Origin: Azolla caroliniana
Taxonomy: Eukaryota > Polypodiophyta
Assembly: GCA_043228905.1 (NCBI GenBank)
Contig: JBHGNT010000006.1
Location: 868,001-932,000, forward strand
Direction: 5' to 3'
Length of the DNA stretch: 64,000 bases
Shown: positions 12,501-23,600 of the stretch, piece by piece
Layout of the letters: each line of letters starts with the position of its first letter
Position numbering within the stretch: the first letter of the stretch is position 1
Position numbers and translations under genes: made by a program
The notes under the pieces: generated by a model
Told to the model about the DNA's origin: nothing
Seen by the model: only the letters and a program-made list of their open reading frames with translations
The model's database searches: none

Positions 12501-15500
12501 AGCTATGTGTGAAGGTTTGAAATGCCATTGATCGGTTACAATTTGGGAAGTCACAAGATCATGATGGATTGGTAGGCAAACACTTTATCTGTGCCCATGA
12601 CATCTTGTGCCTATTATTCGCATAATTTTTAATAGAGCTATGTGTGAAGGTTTGAAATGCCATTGATCAATTACAATTTGGGAAGGCCCAAGATCATGAT
12701 GGATTGGTAAATGAGCACTTATCTATGCCCGTGACATCTTGCTCCCATTGCTTCTTAGCACACATCGTCAATAAAGCTGTGTGAAGGTTTCCCTACTAGA
12801 TAGACAGAACATACCATTGCGCCAATTCCCAAGAGTGGAGACCCCATGATGCCAAGCAACTATAGGAAAATCATGATTGGCCATTATTTGGTTCAACTAT
12901 TTTGCTTCATCCTAGAGTCAGAATTGAGTAAATGGGCAGAGCAAAATGAACGCCGTTCAGCTGGACAAGCAGGCTTCCGGAAGGGGTTCACAACTTTGGA
13001 TCACATATTGACACTCCAAGTTCTTATTGAGGGCAGAGCCCATAATACGAGGATTCATTGCTGATTTGTGGATTTCTGAAAAGCCTCGTGCTCAGCTAAT
13101 ACAATGGCTAGAAGACCTTGGTGTCCTTATAGATATGCAATGGGGAATCTATGCACTGTATGAATTCGTGTCAAAAAAAGTGCAGTCTCACAATGGCTAG
13201 TCAGAGGCTGTGGCTAGCACGAATGGAGTGTTAGGTGTAAAGGCCCGTAGTTCACAAATTAGGTAATTATTCATATATGTGAACACATTGTTCACCTGGA
13301 CAGGACACCTTTTTTTGTAATGTGAACACACCACTTTCTTTGTAAGGTTAACTAATATAATAACCTTTTTTTTTTCCTTGTGTACCAATCAAGGCGGTTG
13401 GGTACACCAAAGATCTGCGTGTCTCTACTCTCATCTCTACTACAGTCCTGTTTGCTGAACGTCATCTCTCAATAGCTGATCTGTCAAACATCCCTCTTTA
13501 CCTTTAACTGGTATCAGAGCCAAATCTCTTTCCTCTACTGTGCTGTTTTTCTTTAGATTCAGAATCAGCAGAAAACACAGATTTAAAAAATAAAAATAAA
13601 AATAAAATAAAAAATCTGTCAGACCCTTTCCTATTGGTATTCTGCTCAATTTCTGAAGGCATCTGTCATAAATCTTGGGAGCAATGGCCTCCACTTCAAC
13701 TGAAGTGAAAAACCTCTTTGAAATCAAGAGATTTGATGGAAAAGGTTTCGAATTGTGGAAAGAGCGTATGCTGGGCATCCTCTTTCTAAGAGATTGTGAA
13801 GATGCTCTTGTAGAAAAGAAACCAGAGAGCATGGAAAATGATGCTTGGAACACTCTGAATAAGAAAGCCATTACATATATTAAAATGGCTGTTTCTGATG
13901 AAATTCTTGTAGATTTAAAGGGCTTGACTACTGCCCATCAAGTTTGGGAGAAACTTAAGAAAACTTACGAGAATACTACTCCTGTGAATCAGGTGCATTT
14001 GATGAGAAAACTTGTCAGTATGAGGCTTGATGAGTCGAAAGGTGCAACAGAGCATCTATCGTTATTCACAGGTACTCTCTCCCAACTACAAGATTCAGGA
14101 TTACCAGCTTTTGATGACAAGCTCAAAGCTATCTTCCTACTTATGACTTTACCGGATTCGTGGGAAACTTTAGTTGTTTCACTATCTAATAGCCCCACCT
14201 TGACCTTCGATGGTGTGCGGGGCTCTATTCTTAGTGAAGAGATTAGAAGACAATCTAGTGGAGAAGGTAGTACAATATTAGGGGGAGATATGATAAGAGG
14301 AACCCAAATGTAGGACAAAGAAATAGAAGTAAGAGTAGAGGGAAAGGAAAACAACAAGATATCACATGCTATCATTGTGGCCGTAAAGGTCATAAGAAAC
14401 CTGATTGTAGATATTGGAAGATGGAACTAGAAAGGAAGAAGAATGTAGGAGAGAAGAAAAACAAAGAGGATAAGTTTAATACAACAGAGAAAGCTAATAT
14501 GGCTTCAATATTATCATTGAAGACCTATTTGGTGAAGATGGTGATGTACTTTGTATTACAGGTGATACCTTTATAGCTCATGTTCAAGACATACAAATCA
14601 CCAAAACAGATGTTATTGATGCTTTATTGTCAATCGATGATGGATTGACACAAACATGGATAGTAGACTCTGGGGCTTCTTTTCATGTTACTCCATGTTT
14701 GGAGTGCTTTACCACATTTGATGCAGGCAGTTATGGAAAAGTTTATCTTGGTAACAATAGTGCTTGCAATATTGATGGTATTGGAACCATACACTTGTCT
14801 TTGGATAATGGTCAAGAGCTTGTGCTCAAAGATGTTAGGTATGTACCTGGCATAAAGAAAAGTTTGCTATCTGTAGGACAGATGGATTTGCATGGTTACA
14901 CCACATTATTCGGTGGTGGATTATGGAAACTAAAGAAAGGATCTATGGTTATTGTGAAAGGTTGCAAAAAGGGCACTCTGTACTGTTTGCAATGCAAAGC
15001 TTTACCTGCAAGGCTGAATTCGACTCTCGTTTAGAGCTTTGGCATAAGAGATTAGGACATATGAGCCAAAAAGGACTTGAAGTCCTTTCTGCTTTAAAAA
15101 GATTTGATGTTAAAGGATCAAAGCTGGTTTTTTGTAATGATTGTCTATTTGGCAAACAAGTGAGAAATTCTTATTATTCTGGTATCTCTCGTAAACCAAA
15201 TGTGCTAGATTTGGTGCATTCTGATGTATGTAGCATGCCTATAAAATCCTTGGGCGGTGCTGCATATTTTATTTCCTTTATCGATGATTATTCTAGGAAG
15301 ATTTGGGTGTACTTGATGAAAAGAAAAGATGATGCATTTGATGCATTTAAATCTTTTCATGCATTTGTGACTACTCAAAAAGGGACAAAACTGAAATGTC
15401 TCAGAACAGATAATGGGGGTGAGTTTACATCTGCAGAATTTAAGTCTTATTGTGACTTACATGGTATTAAAAGAGAGCTTACAGCTCCATATAACCCTTC

Positions 15501-18500
15501 ATCAAATGGGGTGGCAGAAAGGTATAATAGGACCTTGTGTGAGCGAGTACGATGCATGCTGTCCACAACTAATCTCCCTCATGAATTTTGGGGAGAAGCA
15601 TTAAAAACCGCGGTTCATATATGTAATCGTTCTCCCAACAAGTCCTTAAAAAATGGAATCCCTGAGGAGGTTTGGTCTGGCAAACCAGCCTCATATGACC
15701 ATTTACGAATTTTCGGTTGTGATGCGTTTGTACACATTAGAAGTGAGCTGAGAAATAAGCTCGATGCTAAGTCCACCATGGGCATTTTATGGGCTATGGT
15801 GATGAAGGTGAAATGGGCTATAGGATTTGGTTACCTCAGTCCAGAAAAATTGTACGCAGCCAGGATGTTTTTAATGAAGAAAAATTGCTGAAAAATGCTT
15901 GTTCCTCTGTTGGGAACTCTAAGAGCGTTACATTTCAGCAATTACAGCCATCCACAAAATCTGAAAATAAACCTCATGATGCTATACCAAAGGTTGAATA
16001 TGATGGTCAACCGGTTATCTTTGAGCCAGAAGAAGGTGGACAGCAAAGAGATGCTCATGAAGGTATTGGTCAACGAGATGAAGGTACTGAAGAACAAAAT
16101 ATAGATGTCGAACAACATGCTGGACATGGTTCACAACAGCCAGAAAGTGCTGAAAATGATTTTCCTCCAGATTTAGAACCAATCCCAGAAAATACTGATC
16201 ATTGGGTACGTAGGTCTAATTGTTCAAGGAGGCAGGTATATAGATATGACCCCTCTTTGCATTATGTCATGCTGTCAGATGAGGGTGAACCTCTTACTTA
16301 TAAGGAGGCAATGTCATGTGAACTTAGCAGTAAGTGGGAGCTTGCAATGCAAGAAGAAATAAAATCTTTATATGCAAATGATACATGGGATCTTGTGTCC
16401 TTACCTCAAGGAAGGAAAGCTCTTCCAAATAAGTGGGTTTATAAGGTAAAGGAAATTGAAGGGAAACCAAAATACAAGGCAAGATTAGTTGCCAAGGGTT
16501 ATGCACAGAAGGAAGGTATTGACTTCCAAGAGGTCTTCTCTCCTGTTGTGAAGATGACCACACTTCGTGTGCTATTTGCTCTCACTGCAATGCTTAATTT
16601 GGAGTTGTACCAAATGGATGTAAAGACCGCTTTTTTGCATGGTGATATTGATGAAGAGATCTACATGAAACAACCTGAGGGTTTTGTGGTCTCTAACAAG
16701 GAGCATTTGGTATGCAAACTAAAACGTAGCTTGTATGGCCTAAAACAAGCACCACGACAGTGGTATAAGAAGTTTGATACTTTTATGCTTTCTCAAGGCT
16801 TTGATCGTAGCTATGCAGATCATTGTTTATACACGAAAAAGGATATCGATGACAGTCCTATCATACTTGTTCTATATGTGGATGATATGTTGCTAGCTGA
16901 GAAAAGAAAGACTAGTCTTGATGCTCTAAAAGATCAACTGAAATTGGTCTTCTCTATGAAAGATTTGGGAAATGCAGAGCATATTTTGGGCATGAGAATC
17001 AGTAGAAACAGAAAAGACAAATTGTTGTTTTTGTCACAAGAAAAGTACATTGAAAAAGTGCTTAACAGATTTAATATGGCAGAAGCAAAGTCCCTTGGAG
17101 TTCCTTTGCCATCATATCTTAAACTCAGCAAGGCTGATTGTCCAAAGGATGAGATGGAAATCAATGCTATGAAGGGAATTCCTTATGCATCAGCATGTGG
17201 TTCTCTAATGTATGCTATGGTAGCTACTCGTCCAGATATTGCTTATGCAGTGGGAGTTGTTAGTCGCTATATGTCTAATCCCGGGAAAGCACATTGGGAG
17301 GCTGTCAAGTGTGTTTTCAGGTATCTTAAAGGTACACAGAGAAAATGTTTATGCTATGGGAAGGGTGCATTAAATTTGCAGGGATATTGTGATGCAGACA
17401 TGGCAGGTGACTTGGATACACGTAAGTCTACTAGCGGGTATATATTTACAGTTGCTGGTGGAGCAGTGTCTTGGTGCTCCAAATTGCAAAAGATTGTAGC
17501 GCTGAGTACTACTGAAGCTGAATATATTTCAGCTACAGAAGCTTCAAAGGAAGCTATATGGCTCAGCAGATTTGTTGAAGATCTTGGCATGTCTGTTAGT
17601 ACTCCTGTGTTAGGATGTGATAGCCAGAGTGCTGTGTATCTGGCTAAGAATGCCATGTTTCATTCGCGCACCAAACACATTGATGTGCGACATCACTTTA
17701 TCAGACAAGTTTTGGAGGATGGTCTAGTCACATTGACCAAGATCAAAACACAGGATAATCCTGCAGATATTCTCACTAAAAGTCTTGGCAAAGCTCAACA
17801 TGAGCATTGCATACAGTTAGTGGGAGTTACTTGAATGTTCACATTGGACCTTTAAGTGGGAGGTTGTTAGGTGTAAAGGCCCGTAGTTCACAAATTAGGT
17901 AATTATTCGTATATGTGAACACATTGTTCACCTGGACAGGACACCTTTTTTTGTAATGTGAACACACCACTTTCTTTGTAAGGTTAACTAATATAATAAC
18001 CTCTTTTTTTTTCTTGTGTACCAATCAAGGCGGTTGGGTACACCAAAGATCTGCGTGTCTCTACTCTCATCTCTACTACAGTCCTGTTTGCTGAACGTCA
18101 TCTCTCAATAGCTGATCCGTCAAACATCCCTCTTTACCTTTATGGAGTAAAACAAGGATGCCCCTTATCACCCACTCTATGTGGTCTCAGTACATATGAG
18201 GTACCACATTACAAAGAGAGTTTCGCAGATTTAGGAGGATGCCTAGTGGGTATAGCCATACAGATATTACTTTATGCTGATGATATTGTGCTGATCTCTG
18301 ACTATCCGGAGGGACTACAAAGACATCTAAACACCTTAAAAGTATTCGTATAGACAAAGTGATGGTGTTAACGCCACTCAAGCATGGTAACAAGATCAGA
18401 ACCAAAATTCTTCTTGGGCAAGGAAAAGGTGGCATACACACACTCCTACACATGCCAAGGAGTAACGTTCACACTGCCTAGGTTCCCCTTATGGAGGCTG

Positions 18501-21500
18501 CTTGTGCCCGACTTTCTCATGGATATGCAGCCCTTGATGCTCTTGAAAGACAATATGCACATTTGGAGTTCCAAGAGCCAGAAACTAAACTGTGGCTATA
18601 TGATACACTTATGACACCAACTCTTCTTTGTGGAGAAGAAACATGGGAACCGAGTTCTAACAAAGAAAAAACAGGAAAGTTTTAGAGAGACTTTAATATT
18701 TGCCAACTGGTGTTCTCATCATATATATGTCTTTTGTACATTATATCCTCCCCATTCCTTGTACCCATACTTTGTATAACATTGTACTTTTATCATAGCA
18801 TAGTTAAATAGAGCAGCTAGGTATTTTCGATACTATGTAAGTTTGCCTTATTTTGCCAAACATTCTATAAGATTCAAAAGAATGGAGGTAATTTTGGCCT
18901 TTTGAAGATATTAATAACACATTTCGTTTCACTTCTCCTTGTTACTGTATCACTTTATCTTTTTATTGGATCACTCGAACACTAGCGTAAGTAATTATGG
19001 TTTGTCATATAAGACGGCTGTCCATGATAGGCTAATAGCAGAAATGCAGCCCTAGGAAACTTTTACAAATGTATACTCAGATCCAATTCTAGGAAATGTA
19101 TGAAGTTTTGATGGTTGTTTAATTACCTGGTTGCACATGTTCTTCTACATCCTCAATAGTCGTGTAATTGAAGGGTATTAAATTACATATTTCACGTAAT
19201 ATTTTAATCATACAATATCAGGTTGGCAGGTTTTTAAAATATAATGCATCCATTTGAACTATTTTTCAATTGATGCTAGGTGGAAATTTACCTGATCAAG
19301 ATTTCGTATGGATGTAATAAGCGCCTGAACAACAAAATTGGCTGATTGATGAAGTGCATACTCAAGTATATGATGAGTTGAAATTTCTTGAAATATTTCC
19401 ATGTAAAGAGCATCTGGCGCTACTTCTAACATCACCTACCAGAATCATTCACAACAAAATTCAAAACTAGTATATAAGAACTGCAGCTCCTCAAAAAGTA
19501 CATTCTATATTTCGTAGTTGTCAAAGATCAACACAATCTATCAACAACTTTTACCCAAGAAAATGAAATGGACAACAGATATCATGGACTTGCCTCAACG
19601 AGGTGGCTACCGCAATTGTCAAATATAAGCTCCTTAAGATTTGCCGAAGGAAAACCATGCAAAGTGCTTCCGTTTCCATAACTTTGCTTCGAACTGCAAC
19701 CTAGAAGAATTTTAATTGCATTTGCAACCCTGAAAGCATCACCTGCCATGATCTTTAAAAGAGACTGCCAAAAATTCCATGAAAACTTTTGTTCAGATGG
19801 AGCATAATCTATTCAAAAACATAGCAAAATGAATGAAAATTGCATTGAAATAATGCATTCATTGCACAAGATAATAGATCTAGTATTTTTGCTCAAGCAT
19901 ACTCACTTGCAGCACAGGACTGGCAAAAGGATCTTTGCATAACTGGAGTGTATTCCTCTTTGCTGCTTCAAGAAGTTTTTCTGCTAGAAGCTGAAATAGG
20001 TCCGGAAAAATAATTTCCCCCTGTTTTTGAATGCTTTCTAACTTTTGCATATGGGATAATCTGTCAGGACGATTACTTAAACGTCCCCCATATTTTTTAT
20101 TTGACTCCTCTAACTTTATTCCAGTCAAAAGAGATAAAAGGCTACGTGTCACATGTGAACCATAGCAACTGCACATCATATCTCTTGCTCTCTCACCTAC
20201 ATACTGAAAATGAGCTGAATATTTAAGACTCAACTGGTTCAGAGAAACAATAGGCTTAAGAATAAATGTCGAGAGCTAAAGATTTAACAAAGAAATTATA
20301 AATGTGTTGAATTACCCGACAGATTAATTGAAGACCTTCGTTGAGTGTCTTAAACCATGCAGCTTCTCCATCAGAATCATGAAGTAGTATTGCAGCAGCC
20401 TTCAAAAGTGTTTCCGCTACATGGGAACCTGAAGCATCCATAGATATGATAGGAAATTTTGGGCTTGCCCTATGGAGAAATGATACAACCTGATTTGTGT
20501 CACTAGCATGAATAAGCATCTCCAGCACCCTGCTACAAGACTTTTCACAGGATAATTCTACTTCTTTTCCATGTGTTTCTTCCAAAGCATTTGCAATTAA
20601 GGTAGCCTTCTCCTCAGTATCATCGATGGAGCTTTGTGTTCCTAAGAGGGAGGAAATCTCCAAAAAGTATTGCATGGTATTCGCATCTACTGTCAGCCTA
20701 TAATAACCCACTACAAAACTATCAGGGTTCATGCAATGCAAAGATAATCCATAAAGTTAAACAATGGAAGGGCTCCAGAATACCATTTAATTGATGAACA
20801 TTTCTTTTGTTGATTATCAGGTTTCAGTAAGAGAATTCAGAATCTTTTATACAATCTATTCTCCAACAGATTCTTACCACATGGAAAAAGTTCATCAAGT
20901 GATGTTCGTACTAAATTACTTTTTCAGGACTCCTGTAAGTTTTTATATTTTACTGATGAAACAAATAAACAGCTACAAAGTACTTTCTGTTGATATTTCA
21001 TTTGTGTTTGCGCATTCCAACATAGACCTATTTTAATAGTTCCATTTTTGGAGTAACCACTGAGATTAAAAGCATAACCAAGAAAGGCCTTCACAAAGGA
21101 CTCTTGGGTCTCAACTATATGTGCATATGGTGTACTGATAATATTGCTTTCAAGTGACGAGGCTAGATATTATTGAGTTACAAGACATGAAGAAGGATGT
21201 GATAGGGATTTAAATGTGAACATGATGATGAGGAAACTTCTACGATTATGGGTGTCAAGGCAAAGACATGTCATGCTTTGGAACAATGGAAGACATGTCA
21301 TGAATCACAACAATTTCAAATGGGATACTATTGATTGTCAATTATGGACTCTTACCTAACTATGGTTAGGATATATGGCATCAATGTGGGGCACATAAAA
21401 TGGGACGGTGTATTCTGTCTGTCATACTTTATAGGTAAATGACCTGTGGTGAAGATATATGGTGTGTAAGTTGGTTGCCTATTAGAAACATTGTAACCTA

Positions 21501-22484
21501 AGTTTCTTTTTGAGAATATTGTGGAGTTGTTTACAGATCAAGAACCAGAATTCAAAACCAGGGTGATTTGCACATAAAATAGAGGATATTGAGCATATAC
21601 CATCGTTAACAAAATGGTCTACTGGGAAGCTTTCAATCAAACATTTTAAAATTTTGTTACTTACAGTTACCAACATGCAGAACACAATTACCACAAAACA
21701 GCTCCAATAAATTTAGCTTCAATAAAAGATAGATACATAAAACCTGTTGTAAACAGAAGATGAAGACTCTAGAAGACAGAAAATACATCAATGTCTAGAT
21801 TCTACAGAAATAAATCAATGTCTAGATTGTACAGTAAACACACTGATTGATATCACTGCGAAACTCCTGCAATGCCCCTAAGTTTCTGTTATTCCCCTAA
21901 ATTTCCCTGTTCAATCCTCACGGAGGAAAAAGGATACAGATTACCACATAAATGCCTAACTTCCACATATAATTGGCACAAAGAGATCAAGTGATAATAA
22001 TTAGTCAAATAGCACATTTTATTTGTTTAGAAGGGATTGACTAAGGGCACTGATGGAAATAAAGAAAATATCAGAGATATGTTAGACATTTTCCCAAGAT
22101 ATAATCAATGAAAAATATGAGAAACAAGAGTTATCATCATATGATCTGAGACTCTCTTAGTGTTGGGAAGGGTAAAATCTAGGGAGGAGATAAAACTTCC
22201 ATTGCAAAGCCAAAAATGCTCTCTTCAGCATAAATTGAACCTCTTTGTGCTCAAGAAAATTTTGAAAAAGCAAAGGGTAAATGACATTGATTAATTCATA
22301 AAACAGATATGGCTTACCTTTCAGTATCGATGCTTTTTTCTTTAGGATTCTTTGCATGTCCTTGTTCATAGTTGGATATTCTCCTTTGGCCATTTTCTTC
22401 ATTGGCAAAGTCATTTCTCTTCTTGCCTTTGCGTTTACGTTGATGATTTCTTTGATATGCTTCAACCACCTCCACATTGGCCAT
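6506..22484 (-). CDS. APUM23: Pumilio homolog 23-like / Nop9-family nucleolar RNA-binding protein
   Basis: Ten exons on the minus strand: 22484-22318, 20697-20316, 20203-19907, 19764-19594, 19435-19292, 10005-9886, 9803-9618, 8453-8305, 8226-8044 and 6716-6506. They join without frame error into 2,010 bp (669 residues plus stop), slightly shorter than the Arabidopsis protein. The start is a very basic segment (HQRKRKGKKR), then Pumilio-type helical repeats with family signatures such as MDASGSHVAETLLK, CSCYGSHVTRSLL, FDNCGSHLVE, SANFVVQALI and SSFTVEKCF, and a lysine/arginine-rich tail (KKRKRI). Proteins of this family work in pre-rRNA processing in the nucleolus. Introns 4 and 7 begin with GC instead of GT (GAG/GCAAGT). 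Intron 5 (10006-19291) is swollen by nested retroelements. The ATG at 22484 is chosen because no in-frame upstream ATG is seen; a 5' UTR exon may lie upstream. Confidence 0.92.
7353..7620. repeat. Tandem duplication, 2 x about 135 bp
   Basis: A unit beginning ACAAACTGCATGCTCCAG at 7353 is repeated from 7489 with a few substitutions and one short deletion. It lies in intron 9 of the APUM23-like gene (6717-8043) and has no coding meaning. Confidence 0.85.
10290..10420 (+). pseudogene. LINE reverse-transcriptase 3' fragment
   Basis: The plus strand reads LWLFDTLATPAILYK, which matches the equivalent part of the LINE at 18143-18690 (LWLYDTLMTPTLL) and of the LINE at 57190-57240 (YLLDTLVTPVLLYG). 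It is a short relic in intron 5 of the APUM23-like gene, with stops on both sides. Confidence 0.55.
10868..11324. repeat. AAACCGGTT-rich foldback repeat
   Basis: The first part (10868-11100) is built from alternating AAACCGGTT, GGTTTGGTTTGG and AAGCCTTAACTGG motifs, including a near-perfect direct repeat around 10985-11095. Then 11103-11155 and 11171-11224 form a long inverted repeat (arms start GAACCATTGCCAATTCC), and the left arm is repeated directly at about 11244-11320. No clear TSD was found. It may be a foldback/MITE-like element. Confidence 0.65.
11325..12075 (+). pseudogene. Degenerate Ty1-copia integrase fragment
   Basis: Across frameshifts the plus strand keeps recognisable integrase blocks in order: HHCC-like C-A-A-C-V-H-E-K-HHKKSFP near 11435-11490, FKSDNGG near 11620, VEGKNRTVHEMV near 11745, LPLSFWGKAIYTAICVTNC near 11805 and PLFSHLLLFGSAAY near 11915. 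Many stops and indels show it is old. No LTRs or other domains accompany it. Confidence 0.65.
12391..12790. repeat. Three tandem copies of a ~135-140 bp unit
   Basis: The unit begins TCGGTTACAATTTGGGAAG and recurs at 12391, 12532 and 12667 with 5-15% divergence; each carries GATCATGATGGATTGG and GAGCTATGTGTGAAGG. The third copy runs into the LINE reverse-transcriptase remnant, so the unit is probably part of the LINE. Confidence 0.75.
12795..13228 (+). pseudogene. LINE reverse transcriptase, 5' part (split by copia insertion)
   Basis: The frame contains the non-LTR RT signature IPKSGDPMMPSNYRKIMIG (about 12822-12880), then AEQNERRSAGQAGFRKGFTTLDHILTLQVLIEG (12930-13035), with stops downstream. 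The ORF stops inside the codons before the QGCPLS block because a copia element entered at 13229; the missing block resumes at 18143. It is closely related in pattern to the LINE at 54955-58043. Confidence 0.8.
13229..13506 (+). repeat. 5' LTR of the 13.2-18.1 kb copia element
   Basis: Starts TGTTAGGTGTAAAGG and ends CTTTACCTTTA. Same length as the 3' LTR. The next two bases are AC, then the primer-binding site. Confidence 0.93.
13509..13522 (+). promoter_or_regulatory. tRNA-Met primer-binding site
   Basis: TGGTATCAGAGCCA two bases downstream of the 5' LTR, the standard plant copia PBS for minus-strand priming by initiator methionine tRNA. Confidence 0.9.
13684..14480 (+). pseudogene. copia gag with zinc knuckle (frameshifted)
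   Basis: From ATG 13684 the frame encodes a retrotransposon gag of the UBN2 type (FDGKGFELWKERM, KAITYIKMAVSDEIL, VHLMRKLVSMRLDESKGATEHL) to a stop at 14313. The natural continuation is in another frame from about 14285, giving an RNA-binding CCHC knuckle CYHCGRKGHKKPDC at about 14370-14410 in a basic context. A second shift near 14510 leads to the protease frame. Gag would form the cytoplasmic particle that packages the RNA. Confidence 0.88.
14515..15800 (+). pseudogene. copia protease and integrase region (frameshifted)
   Basis: The aspartic protease active site IVDSGASFHVTP lies near 14660. A frame change near 14990 leads into the integrase: zinc domain with LWHKRLGHMS (about 15038) and CNDCLFGK, then catalytic blocks LVHSDVC (about 15212), LRTDNGGEF (about 15400) and NGVAERYNRT (about 15505), so the D,D,E triad is present. 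The frame is broken again near 15780, just before the CIFLGY-type block. Integrase would act in the nucleus to insert the cDNA. Confidence 0.88.
15789..17834 (+). CDS. copia reverse transcriptase and RNase H
   Basis: An uninterrupted 681-codon frame, entered after the frame break near 15780. It starts in the integrase C-terminus (GYGDEGEMGYRIW), passes an acidic variable linker, and holds the RT: WVYKVKEIEG, MDVKTAFLHGD (first catalytic Asp), QAPRQWYKKFD and YVDDMLLAE at about 16876 (catalytic DD). RNase H follows with GYCDADMAGD (about 17384), LSTTEAEY (about 17500), CDSQSAVYLAKN and HSRTKHIDVRHH. It ends 30 bp before the 3' LTR. All catalytic residues are intact, so this is probably part of a once-functional gag-pol polyprotein; the initial codons shown are not a true start. 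Confidence 0.92.
   Translation: MGYGDEGEMGYRIWLPQSRKIVRSQDVFNEEKLLKNACSSVGNSKSVTFQQLQPSTKSENKPHDAIPKVEYDGQPVIFEPEEGGQQRDAHEGIGQRDEGTEEQNIDVEQHAGHGSQQPESAENDFPPDLEPIPENTDHWVRRSNCSRRQVYRYDPSLHYVMLSDEGEPLTYKEAMSCELSSKWELAMQEEIKSLYANDTWDLVSLPQGRKALPNKWVYKVKEIEGKPKYKARLVAKGYAQKEGIDFQEVFSPVVKMTTLRVLFALTAMLNLELYQMDVKTAFLHGDIDEEIYMKQPEGFVVSNKEHLVCKLKRSLYGLKQAPRQWYKKFDTFMLSQGFDRSYADHCLYTKKDIDDSPIILVLYVDDMLLAEKRKTSLDALKDQLKLVFSMKDLGNAEHILGMRISRNRKDKLLFLSQEKYIEKVLNRFNMAEAKSLGVPLPSYLKLSKADCPKDEMEINAMKGIPYASACGSLMYAMVATRPDIAYAVGVVSRYMSNPGKAHWEAVKCVFRYLKGTQRKCLCYGKGALNLQGYCDADMAGDLDTRKSTSGYIFTVAGGAVSWCSKLQKIVALSTTEAEYISATEASKEAIWLSRFVEDLGMSVSTPVLGCDSQSAVYLAKNAMFHSRTKHIDVRHHFIRQVLEDGLVTLTKIKTQDNPADILTKSLGKAQHEHCIQLVGVT
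17865..18142 (+). repeat. 3' LTR of the 13.2-18.1 kb copia element
   Basis: 278 bp, begins TGTTAGGTG right after the purine tract and ends CTTTACCTTTA; about four substitutions against the 5' LTR, two of them in the T-rich run. Confidence 0.93.
18143..18690 (+). pseudogene. LINE reverse transcriptase, 3' part
   Basis: Sequence resumes exactly after the copia element with the RT block GVKQGCPLSPTLCGL, then ILLYADDIVLIS (catalytic YADD) near 18275, and a degenerate C-terminus (LSHGYAALDALERQYAHLE, LWLYDTLMTPTLLCGEE). Together with 12795-13228 this is one LINE. It is truncated and frameshifted, with no ORF1 or endonuclease recognisable upstream. Confidence 0.8.
18690..19291. other. Rest of APUM23-like intron 5, no feature seen
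   Basis: AT-rich intron sequence between the LINE 3' end and exon 5; no repeat or coding signal recognised. Confidence 0.5.
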
Positions 22485-23600
22485 TGCAATAGAATATTTC
22501 TTGAATAAACCTACCAAGTCAGCAAGTTAGGCGAGGGTGGAGAAACATGACAACAAGACATTAAAAAATATATTTTTAGGGTAATCACAGAATCTTCTCT
22601 CCCTTTTTCAAATCTGAGAGCAGATGTATAACAAAATTATGATTTTCAAACAACAGAGCCAAAAGGATATCATCATAAGAAATAATAAAACCTCCCCACA
22701 GCTCATTCTCTTCCCATGATCTTTAACATTTGCATTACTACTCCCATCTCCAAATTTCAGTACTAAATTTCTTTTATAACTCTTTCTTTAAAATTACATT
22801 ACTTCTACTTATATGACATTATCATAGCCAAATTTCAGTGCTAGAATCTCCCAATAACTCTTTCTCATATAAATTTATTCTTCGTATAATCATTTTCAAT
22901 TGTAAATTGTTACATGTGTCTAATCATTTTCAATTGTAAATTGTTACATGTGTACGTATGTGAACACATACATGAGTACATATGTAAGCACATACATGCA
23001 TACATGTGTGAGTACGTGTATGTGTGCTCCGGCATATGTACGTATGTATGAGCATGTGTGTTTACAATACAACAGCCTGAGTGGATGTATATTTTTATGA
23101 TATGACAGCCACTGACTAAAATATCACAATAGCTCTGACCTTATATGGCATTATCATTACCAATTTTCGCTTCAATGTCAATGTCCACAACTCTTTTCAC
23201 TAAAACCTATCCATAACAGAATAGTGGAAGGCATTCTAAGCTTTTCTTTCTCAACGTTTTCAGTCGCGGGAATGGCAGTGTGTAGGGATACAAGCAAGGA
23301 CAACGCAGAAGACAACCTGTCCAAGCCCGAAGCTATGGAGACGAGAAGCTTGAGCACAATTTCTATATATATCCAACTACGACGAGTATGCGTATATAAA
23401 CGTTCACACTAAAACAGTCTTCTTAAGATTAGAATGGATGTGCGTAGTAGGGTATAAACAGGGACAAAGCGGAGGAGAAACAGACGAACCTGTGCAAGCC
23501 CGAAGCTATGGAGACGAGAAGCTTGAGTAAATTTTCTGCGTGTAAGAACCACCTTCCTCTGTGTAAATCCTACTCGGCAGTGGAAGTGTGTGAATGAGTG
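22485..23600 (-). promoter_or_regulatory. 5' flank of the APUM23-like gene with a tandem duplication
   Basis: This stretch should hold the promoter and 5' UTR. A block of about 100 bp containing CAAGCCCGAAGCTATGGAGA occurs at about 23264-23365 and again at 23431-23540, so the probable transcription-start region is duplicated. A (GT)n tract lies at 23603-23626. I could not identify a TATA box with confidence, and an upstream non-coding exon is possible. Confidence 0.4.

Larger units (their letters stand above)
13229..18142 (+). mobile_element. Full-length Ty1-copia LTR retrotransposon (Tork/Tnt1-like), 4,914 bp
   Basis: Two 278-bp LTRs (13229-13506 and 17865-18142) differ at about four sites, roughly 98.6% identical by eye, so the insertion is young. 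The TSD is TGGAG at 13224-13228 and 18143-18147. A primer-binding site TGGTATCAGAGCC follows the 5' LTR at 13509, complementary to initiator Met tRNA; a purine tract AAGTGGGAGG precedes the 3' LTR. Domain order gag, protease, integrase, RT, RNase H is copia. The element lies inside a LINE inside intron 5 of the APUM23-like gene, in antisense to that gene. Four frame breaks interrupt the polyprotein. Confidence 0.95.
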
